From positions 1-38,627 of the forward strand of contig JAFVZG010000029.1 in the NCBI GenBank assembly GCA_017508285.1: a stretch of 38,627 nucleotides of DNA, read 5' to 3'. The DNA is from Lentisphaeria bacterium (GTDB lineage: Bacteria > Verrucomicrobiota > Lentisphaeria > Victivallales > Victivallaceae). The position numbers were made by a program, and so were the translations under genes. Of the stretch, positions 1-7,737 are shown piece by piece (within the stretch, counting starts at the first letter, position 1; each line of letters opens with the position of its first letter). The notes beneath the pieces were generated by a model. It was given only the letters and a program-made list of their open reading frames with translations. It was not told where the DNA came from and searched no databases.

Positions 1-3
1 AAC

Positions 4-79
4 TGGAGCCTACATCCGGACTTGAACCGGAGACCTCATCCTTACCAAGGATGTGCTCTACCGACTGAGCTATGTAGGC
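4..79 (-). tRNA. tRNA-Thr(GGT)
   Basis: Reads on the minus strand as a complete cloverleaf. The acceptor stem GCCTACA/TGTAGGC pairs positions 79-73 with 14-8. The anticodon stem CATCC/GGATG encloses the loop TTGGTAA, giving anticodon GGT (Thr, ACC/ACU codons). The T arm has the TTCAAGT loop. The discriminator base is followed by an encoded CCA at 4-6. It lies 18 bp downstream of tRNA-Leu and is probably processed from the same transcript. Confidence 0.96.
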
Positions 80-97
80 CCGTACATCACAGAGAAT

Positions 98-182
98 TGG
101 TACTCGAGGGGGGACTTGAACCCCCAAGGATTGCTCCATATGGACCTCAACCATACGCGTCTGCCAGTTCCGCCACCCGAGC
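98..182 (-). tRNA. tRNA-Leu(GAG)
   Basis: Class II tRNA with a long variable arm. The 5' acceptor strand GCTCGGG pairs with CTCGAGT, with G-U pairs. The D region TGGCGGAA and GGCAGACGC are typical of bacterial tRNA-Leu. The anticodon stem TATGG/CCATA holds the loop TTGAGGT, giving anticodon GAG (CUC/CUU codons). The CCA end is encoded at 98-100. A strong promoter lies about 50 bp upstream. Confidence 0.96.
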
Positions 183-229
183 ACTTTGCACTCGCCGTTT
201 TACTTCGGCGTGATATGCGAACAAAACAT

Positions 230-258
230 AATATAGTTATGCTTTAGCCGATTTTCAA
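230..258 (-). promoter_or_regulatory. sigma70-type promoter of the tRNA-Leu/tRNA-Thr unit
   Basis: On the minus strand TTGAAA (253-258) is separated by exactly 17 bp from TATATT (230-235). Transcription would start near 223 and run into tRNA-Leu. The same architecture recurs before ricT, purA, plsC-like, ptsN-like and purF-like genes in this window. Confidence 0.8.
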
Positions 259-281
259 ATGGTTTTTCGGATATTTTTTGA

Positions 282-318
282 TTTTTTTGCGGTTTTTACG
301 GATTTTTCCGCAAAAAAA
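282..318. terminator. AT-rich inverted repeat, possible terminator after speE
   Basis: An 11-bp perfect inverted repeat: seven T plus GCGG at 282-292, and CCGC plus seven A at 308-318. It lies between the speE stop and the tRNA promoter. It could form a hairpin in either transcript and would be a reasonable end for the purF-speE unit. It has no separate U tract after the stem, so the assignment is tentative. Confidence 0.4.
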
Positions 319-321
319 CGG

Positions 322-1158
322 TCAGAATCCCAACAATTCCTTAACAAATCCCGGCTTGGCAAATGCCGCCTGATGAACTTCCTTATTATAGTAACGCAGA
401 CCGGGAATGATCTTTTCTGCAGTTTCCGGACTCAAAATCGCCGGTTCATGGCGGTCAGTTGCCACGCAGCAGCCGATCATACCGGTAGGATAAGTCGGCA
501 CCGAGATCGCCGCATAATCCACAAAAGCAAAATTTTTCCGCGCGGCAGAAACCAGCTGCCTGACCACATCCGGCAGCAGCCAGGGGGATTCCGCCTGAGT
601 ACCGACCACACCTCCGGGGCGCAATGCCTTTTTCAAATCAGCATAAAATGCCTCTCCGAAAAGCGGCGCACCCGGGCCGCCGGGATCGGTGGAATCCACG
701 ATCACCAGATCATAATATCCCGGTTTGCGGCGGATGAATTCACTGCCGTCTTCAATGTGTACCGTCACCCGCGGATCATCAAACCCGCACGCCATCTCCG
801 GAAGAAACTCCCTGGAAAGCCGGATCACCTCTTCATCGATTTCGCAAATATCCAGCACCTCCGGTTCAGGGTGCCGGGCCAGCTCCCGTAAAACTCCGCC
901 ATCCCCGCCGCCGATGACCAATATCCGTTGCGGGGAACCATGGGTGTAATACGGCAGATCCGCCATCATTTCCTGATAAGCAAATTCATCTGCGGAAGTG
1001 GATTGGATTATCCCATCCAGCAGCATCAATTTGCCGAGGCGGGCAGTTTCAAATATTTCGATCTTCTGAAATTTGCTCTGAGTGCAGCACAAGGTACGGG
1101 TGACTTCGATGGTCTGCCCATAACCGTCGCCGGTTTCAGTTACCCATTTACCTGCCAT
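322..1158 (-). CDS. speE: spermidine synthase (polyamine aminopropyltransferase)
   Basis: Transfers the aminopropyl group of decarboxylated S-adenosylmethionine to putrescine in the cytoplasm, making spermidine. The 278-residue length fits bacterial SpeE. Visible family marks are the glycine-rich nucleotide loop VIGGGDGG, the acidic strand CEIDEEV and the catalytic-region motif DSTDPGGPG; the last two residues of the C-terminus are GF. I chose ATG at 1158 over a GTG three bases earlier, because GGAG lies 8 nt before the ATG. The ATG shares one base with the stop of the purF-like gene (TGATG), so the two are translationally coupled. No decarboxylase (speA, speC or speD) is in the window. Confidence 0.93.
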   Translation of the reverse strand: MAGKWVTETGDGYGQTIEVTRTLCCTQSKFQKIEIFETARLGKLMLLDGIIQSTSADEFAYQEMMADLPYYTHGSPQRILVIGGGDGGVLRELARHPEPEVLDICEIDEEVIRLSREFLPEMACGFDDPRVTVHIEDGSEFIRRKPGYYDLVIVDSTDPGGPGAPLFGEAFYADLKKALRPGGVVGTQAESPWLLPDVVRQLVSAARKNFAFVDYAAISVPTYPTGMIGCCVATDRHEPAILSPETAEKIIPGLRYYNKEVHQAAFAKPGFVKELLGF

Positions 1159-2603
1159 CACTCAAACTCCGGGGCTTCGGTTTCCACATCTCTGCCATTC
1201 CAGCAGTAGGTACATACGCGCTCCTGCGGCAGACCGATCGCCTTGATGAGAGACTCCAGTTTCTGGAACTTCAATGAGGTCAGATTGAGATCTTTGCGGA
1301 TCTCCTCGACCATCTGCAAATACTTCGGTGAATCGTAAGTAAGATACTCCTGCAGCACCTCTTTGGTGACATGCCCGCCTTCCAGACGGCTGATCGCCCG
1401 GCGCGCCGCCAGATCCAATTCACTGCGGGAACGGGAGAAATTCAAAAAGCGGCAGCCGAAAACCAGCGGAGGACACGCTGAACGCATATGCACCTCTTTG
1501 GCTCCCCGGCGGTAAAGCCTGCCCACCGTATCGCGCAGCTGGGTACCGCGGACAATGGAATCGTCGCAGAAAAGCAGTTTTTTATTGCGGATCTGTTCTT
1601 CGACAGGAATAAGTTTCATTCTGGCGATCTTCTCCCGGATCTTCTGATCCTGCGGGGTGAAACTGCGCGGCCAGGTCGGAGTGTACTTCACAAACGCCCG
1701 CTGATACGGTTTATGCGCCGCATTGGAGTAGCCGACAGCGTGCGCCACACCGGAGTCGGGAATACCGCAAATCGAATCGATTTCCGGCAGGATATCCTTA
1801 TCCTGTTCCGCCATGATCGCCCCGTTGCGGTAACGGGTGCTCTCGGTATTCACCCCCTCGTAACAACTGGAAGGATAACCGTAATATACCCAGTAAAAAC
1901 TGCAGATCTTGCAAGTTCTGCCCGGAGGGGTCAACTGTTTCACCCCGTCTGCCGTGATCTCCACCACCTCGCCGGGCCCGAGTTCCCGGAGCAATTCGTA
2001 ATCCAGATTCGGGAAAGCGGTCGTTTCCATCGTCACGGCAAATGAACCGGGTTTTCTGCCGATGATCACCGGAGTTCTGCCGTAACGGTCACGCGCGGCA
2101 TAGATGCGATCCTTGCGCAATATCAGCATGGAACATGATCCGTCTATCACCCGCTGAGCATATTCGATACCGGCAGAAACCGTATTGCCGCGGCTGATGA
2201 GCATGGCAACCACCTCAGTCGGATTGGGTTCACCGTCACCCGATTCAGAAAGGTGCGAACAACCGGAAGAAAAGCCCTGCTCGATGATCTCATTGATATT
2301 ATTGATCTTGGCAACCGTGGAAATGGCGAAAGTGCCGAGCTGACTGGTGATGATCAGCGGCTGATCTTCAGTATCGCTGATAACTCCGATACCGCATTTG
2401 CCCTCAAAACTGCCGATCTCATCATCAAATTTGGAACGGAACTGCGAATTGCTGATATCGTGAATACGGCGGGTTATACCGCCATCTTTGCGGGCGACCG
2501 CAATACCGCCGCGACGGGTCCCCAAATGCGAATGATAGTCGATGCCGAAATAGAGATCACTGACACAATCCCCACTGGAAACCACTCCGAAAAAACCACC
2601 CAT
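1158..2603 (-). CDS. PurF-like phosphoribosyltransferase with a class II glutamine amidotransferase-like N-domain lacking the catalytic cysteine
   Basis: A 481-residue homologue of amidophosphoribosyltransferase, which makes phosphoribosylamine from PRPP and glutamine in purine synthesis. The N-terminal Ntn-hydrolase fold is recognisable (LGTRRGG, residues 27-33), but the protein begins MGGFFG, with Gly where active enzymes have the nucleophile Cys after the initiator Met. The PRPP loop LFCDDSIVRGT (344-354) is intact. Cysteines at 231/234, 377/384, 464 and 467 sit where Bacillus PurF binds a 4Fe-4S cluster. I recall similar MGGFFG proteins from Bacteroidetes-type genomes as extra PurF paralogues. 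It may use free ammonia, act as a scaffold, or have another phosphoribosyl role. It is coupled to speE. Confidence 0.82.
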   Translation of the reverse strand: MGGFFGVVSSGDCVSDLYFGIDYHSHLGTRRGGIAVARKDGGITRRIHDISNSQFRSKFDDEIGSFEGKCGIGVISDTEDQPLIITSQLGTFAISTVAKINNINEIIEQGFSSGCSHLSESGDGEPNPTEVVAMLISRGNTVSAGIEYAQRVIDGSCSMLILRKDRIYAARDRYGRTPVIIGRKPGSFAVTMETTAFPNLDYELLRELGPGEVVEITADGVKQLTPPGRTCKICSFYWVYYGYPSSCYEGVNTESTRYRNGAIMAEQDKDILPEIDSICGIPDSGVAHAVGYSNAAHKPYQRAFVKYTPTWPRSFTPQDQKIREKIARMKLIPVEEQIRNKKLLFCDDSIVRGTQLRDTVGRLYRRGAKEVHMRSACPPLVFGCRFLNFSRSRSELDLAARRAISRLEGGHVTKEVLQEYLTYDSPKYLQMVEEIRKDLNLTSLKFQKLESLIKAIGLPQERVCTYCWNGRDVETEAPEFE

Positions 2604-2654
2604 TATCCAAACTCCCGGTCTTTGTTATCGTAAATCATATAATACTTATTGCAT

Positions 2655-2683
2655 AAAATAGCCGTCCCCGGCTGATTTTTCAA
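2655..2683 (-). promoter_or_regulatory. promoter of the purF-like/speE unit with an inverted repeat in the spacer
   Basis: Minus-strand TTGAAA (2678-2683), 17 bp, TATTTT (2655-2660). The spacer and first base of the -10 contain the inverted repeat AGCCG-GGGA-CGGCT (2660-2673). It could serve as an operator or as the stem of a murD terminator (followed on the minus strand by ATTTT), or both. Confidence 0.7.
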
Positions 2684-2710
2684 GGGTAACGGCAAAAATT
2701 TTTCACAGAG

Positions 2711-3937
2711 TCAATCACCGCCGCCGCCGGCGATTTGCGCGGCAAGGCGAGTAAATTCGTCACCCCGTTCAGCGTAATTTTTGAACATATCCATACTCGC
2801 GCAAGCCGGAGAAAGCAGTACCGTATCCCCGGGATGAGCCAATCTTACAGCTGAAGCGATCACCTTTTCAAAGTCGTCCCCGCAATCGACGAGCGGACAT
2901 TTGCCGATCAATACCGCGGCAATATCTTTGCGGTCAGCTCCGTAGAGCACTGCCGCCCGGAAACGGTCACTGCGGGAACCAAGAGGCGAAAAATCCATCC
3001 CTTTGCCCAGCCCGCCGAGCAGGATCACCAGTTTTCCCGGCAGAGAATCGATCGCCGCCAGAACCGCCGCCGGATTGGTACCCTTGGAGTCATCCACAAA
3101 TGTGACCCCGTTATACACTCCGGTGACTTCCACCCGGTGTCTGCCCCGCCGGAAACTCTGCAATGCCCGGATGAATCTTTCACTTCTGACTTTTTCAAGC
3201 GGTAAAAAACGCAGGATCAATTCAACCGCGGCAGCGGCATTTTCCCCATTGTGAAACCCCGGCAGATCGCTTCCGGAAAGATCAAAAAACTCCTCCCCAT
3301 CCAGAATCAGACGGTGTTCACGGTACTCCACCCGGCGGCGATACTCCGGAAAACTCAAGCCATAGATCCGGTTCTCTTCCGGCACATGGGTGAATATCTT
3401 CTCTTTGGTCGCGCAATATTCGGCAAAACCGCCGGGATAACGGTCGATATGATCACTCTGAAAATTCAGGATCACTGCCGCCAGCGGCGCAAAATCCGAG
3501 ATTTTTTCCAACTGGAATGAACTTACTTCAATGACCGCCACCTCACAATCCCCCGGTTCAGCGGCAAGATCAGAAAGCGGCCTGCCGATATTGCCGCACA
3601 CCTCTGCTGACACACCGCAATTTTTCAAAAGATGGCAGGTCAATTCGGTGGTGGTGGTCTTGCCGTTGGTACCGGTGATCGCCAGAAGCGGTTTATTCCA
3701 GAAACGGCAGGCGAATTCCATCTCACTGACGATCTTTCTGCCGCTTCTCAATGCCGCCTGATAAAGCGGTGATTTTGCCGGATGCAAACCGGGAGATACC
3801 ACGATCCAATCCCCATCAGGCAAAACTGCACCGTCGCCATCATTGACAACGGTGCAGCTGATATTATTGGCGGCACAGAGTTTTGCCGCAGCTTTGCCGG
3901 AAATCCCGGCACCGAGGACAGTTACATTTTTCACCAT
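2711..3937 (-). CDS. murD: UDP-N-acetylmuramoyl-L-alanine:D-glutamate ligase
   Basis: Cytoplasmic Mur ligase that adds D-Glu to UDP-MurNAc-L-Ala during peptidoglycan precursor synthesis. The 408-residue protein has the N-terminal Rossmann start VLGAGISG, the ATP loop GTNGKTTTTE, the VSSFQLE and NFQSDHIDRY motifs typical of MurD, and the C-terminal ligase domain with FVDDSKGTNP and LSPACASMDMF. ATG at 3937 is preceded by AAGAGG at 8 nt spacing; an in-frame GTG nine bases upstream lies inside the ribosome site and is less likely. It sits 21 bp after lysS with no promoter between, so it is probably co-transcribed. Confidence 0.95.
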   Translation of the reverse strand: MVKNVTVLGAGISGKAAAKLCAANNISCTVVNDGDGAVLPDGDWIVVSPGLHPAKSPLYQAALRSGRKIVSEMEFACRFWNKPLLAITGTNGKTTTTELTCHLLKNCGVSAEVCGNIGRPLSDLAAEPGDCEVAVIEVSSFQLEKISDFAPLAAVILNFQSDHIDRYPGGFAEYCATKEKIFTHVPEENRIYGLSFPEYRRRVEYREHRLILDGEEFFDLSGSDLPGFHNGENAAAAVELILRFLPLEKVRSERFIRALQSFRRGRHRVEVTGVYNGVTFVDDSKGTNPAAVLAAIDSLPGKLVILLGGLGKGMDFSPLGSRSDRFRAAVLYGADRKDIAAVLIGKCPLVDCGDDFEKVIASAVRLAHPGDTVLLSPACASMDMFKNYAERGDEFTRLAAQIAGGGGD

Positions 3938-3958
3938 GAACCGCACCTCTTGATAACG

Positions 3959-5461
3959 TTATTTCAACCGTTTCATCTGCGGGAAAAGGATCACATCACG
4001 GATGGATTCCGCACCGGTGAGTGCCATGACCAGACGGTCGATACCGACACCCATACCGCCGGCGGGCGGCATGCCGTATTCCAATGCGGTGAGGAAGTCC
4101 TCATCCACCTTGTTCTCCAATTCATCTCCCTCTTCTTTAGTCGCTTCAAACTGATCCATGAAACGCTGACGCTGGATAATGGGGTTATTCAACTCGCTGT
4201 AAGCCGGAGCCAATTCCATACCGTTGACGCCCAATTCAAAGACATCCACCAGTGACGGATCATCGGCACAGGGGTTGGCAAGCGGCAGCAATTCCGCCGG
4301 AAGCCGGGTGACAAAGGTCGGCTGGATATTATTCGGCTCGACCAGTTTTTCATAAAGTTCGTTGGTAACTTCCAGATCGCTCATGGATGAGTTGACATCC
4401 AAACCGAGTTCCTGACCGCGGGCAACTCTTTCTGCCGGAGTGATATCGAACCAGTCTTCGCCGCCTTTTTCTTTGCACAGCTCATGATAAGTTGCCCGGC
4501 GGAAAGGCGGAGTGAAATCGATGATCTTACCATCGCCGTGGTCGATTTTCAGCGTGCCGCAAACTTTCATGGCAACGGTGGAGATCATGGATTCGATCAA
4601 CTCCATCATGCCTTTGCAGTCGCTGTACGCCTGATAAATTTCCAGCATGGTAAATTCCGGATTGTGACGGCGGTCAAGACCCTCGTTACGGAAAGAACGG
4701 TTGAGTTCAAAGACCTTTTCAAAGCCGCCGACCAGCAACCGCTTCAAATACAATTCCGGAGCGATACGCATGTAAACCGTGCTGTTCAATGCGCCGTAGA
4801 AGGTCTCAAACGGAGTAGCGGATGCACCACCGGCAAGCGGCTGGAGCATCGGAGTTTCGACCTCCATAAAACCGCGGTCGGCAAGGAAGTTGCGCACTTC
4901 ACGGATGATCGCTGAACGCTTGCGGAATACATCTTTGACCTCCGGATTGGCGATCAGATCCAGATAACGCTGACGGTAACGCTGCTCCACATCCACCAGA
5001 CCGTGGAATTTTTCCGGCAGCGGACGCATCGATTTGGAAAGCAGCTGCACCTCTTTCACCCGGAGAGTCAATTCACCGGTACGGGTGGTGAAAAGCGTAC
5101 CTTTCACACCGATGATATCACCGATATCCAATTTGCGGCAGAGAGCAAACATCTCTTCGGACATGTCACTTTTGCCGGCAAACAACTGCAATCTGCCGGT
5201 GCTGTCACGCAGGTCGGCAAAGATGGATTTGCCCATACCGCGTTTGGCAGTCATGCGCCCGGCGACCACGGCACCGGGAGCGGGAAGTTCGCTGCCTTCC
5301 GGAGGAAGTTCCTTCTGCCGGACAACTTCGATCAACTCCACACCGGGGAATGCTCCGCCGAAAGGATTGACTCCTGACTGCTGATATTCACGGATCTTGG
5401 CGAGCCGCTGCTCAAACATATCCATATTCTGGACGGCATTGTTTTCAATGTTTTCGGACAT
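3959..5461 (-). CDS. lysS: lysyl-tRNA synthetase, class II
   Basis: Charges tRNA-Lys with lysine. The 500-residue length is standard for class II LysRS. The N-terminal OB-fold anticodon domain includes the GRMTAKRGMGKS strand. The catalytic core shows motif 1 (VETPMLQPLAGGA), motif 2 (FRNEGLDRRHNPEF) and motif 3 (GMGVGIDRLVMALTG); it ends DVILFPQMKRLK. The start has AAGGAG 6-7 nt upstream. It is the first gene after an extended -10 promoter and probably shares a transcript with murD. Confidence 0.97.
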   Translation of the reverse strand: MSENIENNAVQNMDMFEQRLAKIREYQQSGVNPFGGAFPGVELIEVVRQKELPPEGSELPAPGAVVAGRMTAKRGMGKSIFADLRDSTGRLQLFAGKSDMSEEMFALCRKLDIGDIIGVKGTLFTTRTGELTLRVKEVQLLSKSMRPLPEKFHGLVDVEQRYRQRYLDLIANPEVKDVFRKRSAIIREVRNFLADRGFMEVETPMLQPLAGGASATPFETFYGALNSTVYMRIAPELYLKRLLVGGFEKVFELNRSFRNEGLDRRHNPEFTMLEIYQAYSDCKGMMELIESMISTVAMKVCGTLKIDHGDGKIIDFTPPFRRATYHELCKEKGGEDWFDITPAERVARGQELGLDVNSSMSDLEVTNELYEKLVEPNNIQPTFVTRLPAELLPLANPCADDPSLVDVFELGVNGMELAPAYSELNNPIIQRQRFMDQFEATKEEGDELENKVDEDFLTALEYGMPPAGGMGVGIDRLVMALTGAESIRDVILFPQMKRLK

Positions 5462-5503
5462 AACTGCTCCTTGTATTGATAAATGTTAAAACATATTTTT
5501 CAT

Positions 5504-5512
5504 AATATAGCA
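5504..5512 (-). promoter_or_regulatory. extended -10 promoter element before lysS
   Basis: On the minus strand TGC-TATATT (5504-5512) forms an extended -10. No good -35 is found at 17 bp (TGGCAT is the nearest). It lies between the rsmB stop and lysS and gives a leader of roughly 40 nt. Confidence 0.6.
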
Positions 5513-5536
5513 CACTTTACACTCAAATGCCACAAA

Positions 5537-6745
5537 TCAGGGGGCAACTTTTTTCATAAGTGCCGCAAATGCCCCGTCATGTCCGTCATCCGGAAGCAAA
5601 GTACACTCTTTCACCACTTCCCAACCGCTGATTCGGGTCAATGCCCGGTTTTCATCCTCTTCTATCGAACAGCTTGAAACCAGCAGGAAACCATTATCCT
5701 GCGTCAACTCTGCCGCCCGGCGGACTATTCTGCGCTGCAGACGCATAACTTCTGCCAGCGCACTTCCGGAAAAACGCCACAATGCATCCGGGCGGCGGCG
5801 GAAAACTCCGGTATTGGAACAGGGGACATCGGCGATGACCAGATCGAATTTTCCGGTGATTTCCGACGGATCGGCAGTTATCACCTCGCCATTGATCCGG
5901 TGACGGGCAAAATTTTCCCGGGTCTGCTCCTGACGGAGAGCGGAAATATCCGCCGCAGTTATCCGGGAATCCGGCGGCAGAAACTCCGCCGCCATCAATG
6001 TTTTCCCGCCGGGAGCGGCACAAAGATCAAGAAAGGTGCGGCAGTTCCCGGCAACTTCTTCTGCCAGAGATACCGCCAATGCCGCCGCCGGATCCTGAAT
6101 ATAATAACTGCCGGAAGCGAACTCTGCCGAAGTCAATACTTTTGCCGCCTCCCACGCGGCGAACCGGAAACTGCCGGGAGCCCAGACCGCCCCGGCTCCT
6201 TCCGGAAGTTCCGCCCCGCGGCACAAACGGAAAGTAAATTCCGGCTTCATCAGAAACAACCGGGCAAAACGGGCGACCTCAACGGGAGAAAAATTTTTCT
6301 GCCACCGTTTCAATATTCCATCCGGCAAAATATCTTCCGGCGCAGAAGGAATGGTAAAATCTTCTGCCAGCACCCTGCGCAGCAGGGCATTGACAAATTT
6401 ATCTGCATGATGTTTTTTGGCAAGAGTGACTGCCACATTGACCACCGAATAAGGCGGAACCGCCTGCTGGAAACGGCACTGCGTGACCGCCGAATCCAGC
6501 AATGCCCCGATCTCCGGAGCCGCCGGTTTGCGGCAGAATTTCATCCATGACCGCCGGATACTTTTGCGGTAACGGTAGAACTGGATAAGCAGATGCTCCA
6601 AAATTCTCCGGCACTCATCCGGCAGATGCATCAACGCATCATCAAGAGTCATCTTACCGGAATCAACTGCCGTCACCGCAGTCACTGCGGCGGAAAGGAC
6701 GTTTTCCAGCATGCTGCTGCCGGAAGCAGTTTTACGCTTATTCAT
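5537..6745 (-). CDS. rsmB: 16S rRNA (cytosine-C5)-methyltransferase, RsmB/Sun family
   Basis: Methylates C5 of a cytosine in 16S rRNA (C967 in E. coli) using S-adenosylmethionine. An N-terminal NusB-like helical domain (about residues 10-135) is followed by the methyltransferase core: SAM loop DLCAAPGGKT (about 240-249), motif IV DVPCSNTG with its Cys near 309, and motif VI SSCSIEEDEN with the catalytic Cys near 359. At about 402 residues it is slightly short for the family. I place the start at the ATG overlapping the hldD stop by 8 bp; an in-frame TTG 24 bases earlier is a possible alternative. It is the last gene of the envelope operon. Confidence 0.9.
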   Translation of the reverse strand: MNKRKTASGSSMLENVLSAAVTAVTAVDSGKMTLDDALMHLPDECRRILEHLLIQFYRYRKSIRRSWMKFCRKPAAPEIGALLDSAVTQCRFQQAVPPYSVVNVAVTLAKKHHADKFVNALLRRVLAEDFTIPSAPEDILPDGILKRWQKNFSPVEVARFARLFLMKPEFTFRLCRGAELPEGAGAVWAPGSFRFAAWEAAKVLTSAEFASGSYYIQDPAAALAVSLAEEVAGNCRTFLDLCAAPGGKTLMAAEFLPPDSRITAADISALRQEQTRENFARHRINGEVITADPSEITGKFDLVIADVPCSNTGVFRRRPDALWRFSGSALAEVMRLQRRIVRRAAELTQDNGFLLVSSCSIEEDENRALTRISGWEVVKECTLLPDDGHDGAFAALMKKVAP

Positions 6746-7721
6746 CACCGAGATACGATCCGGTTTCAAGGTAATTCACCAGATAATCCGCCACCGCCTC
6801 ATCCAATGACATGATCTTCTCATTATACCCCAGAGCGCGGAGTTTGCTGATCTTGGCGCAAGTATAATATTGATAACGGTCACGCAAAGACTCCGGCATA
6901 TCGATATACTCGATATTCACCGGTTTTTTCAGGGCATTGAATGCTGCTGTAACCAGATGATTCCAACTTTCAGCCACCCCGCTGCCGATATTGAATAATC
7001 CGGAGGCTTTGGGATTATTGAAGAGGAATTCCACCATCTTCACCGCATCTTTCACATAGAGGAAATCCCGCAGCTGTTCGCCATCGGCATACTCCGGTTT
7101 ATAGGAGCGGAAAAGTTCCATTTTTCCGGTCGCGCTGATCTGTTCCCAACTGCGCAATGCCACACTGCGCATATTCGCTTTATGTCTCTCATTCGGACCG
7201 TAAATATTGGAAAATTTACATCCGGTAATCTCTCCCAGCATCCCCCGGCGTTTCGCCCAGAGATCAAAAAGCTGTTTGCTGTAACCATACATATTCAGCG
7301 GACGGAGATTTTCGATCGTACTCTCATCGTCATCGTAACCCTGAGAACCGTCGCCGTAAGTAGCACAGCTGGAAGCATAGACCAGACGGATATGATGATC
7401 CACACAATATTGCGCCACCATTGCAGTATAACGGAAGTTGTTGTCAATAAGATAACTGGCATCTCTTTCCGTCGTGGATGAGCAGGCTCCGAAGTGGATT
7501 ATCCCCTCGATCTTTCTGCCGTCGAAAAAACCGGCAAGCAGTTTTTCCCGGAAATCTCCGCGCTCAAGGTAATCATCAAACTTCAGCGGCGCAAGATTTT
7601 TCCACTTATCCGTGGTGTTGCCGAGGTGATCGACGACCAATATGTCGCTGATCCCCGCTTTATTGAGCTGCCACACCATCGCACTGCCGATCAACCCGGC
7701 GCCACCGGTAACAATGAACAT
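6738..7721 (-). CDS. hldD: ADP-L-glycero-D-manno-heptose 6-epimerase
   Basis: Epimerises ADP-D-glycero-D-manno-heptose to the L,D form used for LPS inner core. This extended short-chain dehydrogenase has the NAD(P) loop VTGGAGLIGS at the N-terminus, the HldD-specific HFGACSSTTE segment, the YGYSK catalytic pair and GEQLRDFLYVKD. The 327-residue length is close to the family norm. It lies 16 bp after lptD, which fits a shared role in building and exporting LPS, and its end overlaps rsmB. Confidence 0.95.
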   Translation of the reverse strand: MFIVTGGAGLIGSAMVWQLNKAGISDILVVDHLGNTTDKWKNLAPLKFDDYLERGDFREKLLAGFFDGRKIEGIIHFGACSSTTERDASYLIDNNFRYTAMVAQYCVDHHIRLVYASSCATYGDGSQGYDDDESTIENLRPLNMYGYSKQLFDLWAKRRGMLGEITGCKFSNIYGPNERHKANMRSVALRSWEQISATGKMELFRSYKPEYADGEQLRDFLYVKDAVKMVEFLFNNPKASGLFNIGSGVAESWNHLVTAAFNALKKPVNIEYIDMPESLRDRYQYYTCAKISKLRALGYNEKIMSLDEAVADYLVNYLETGSYLGDE

Positions 7722-7737
7722 CTCTCTTTCTCCCGTA

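Noticed and set aside
183-229. CGCCG hairpin upstream of tRNA-Leu as a possible third RNA gene
   Set aside because: Too short for a tRNA and lies in the predicted 5' leader of the tRNA transcript.
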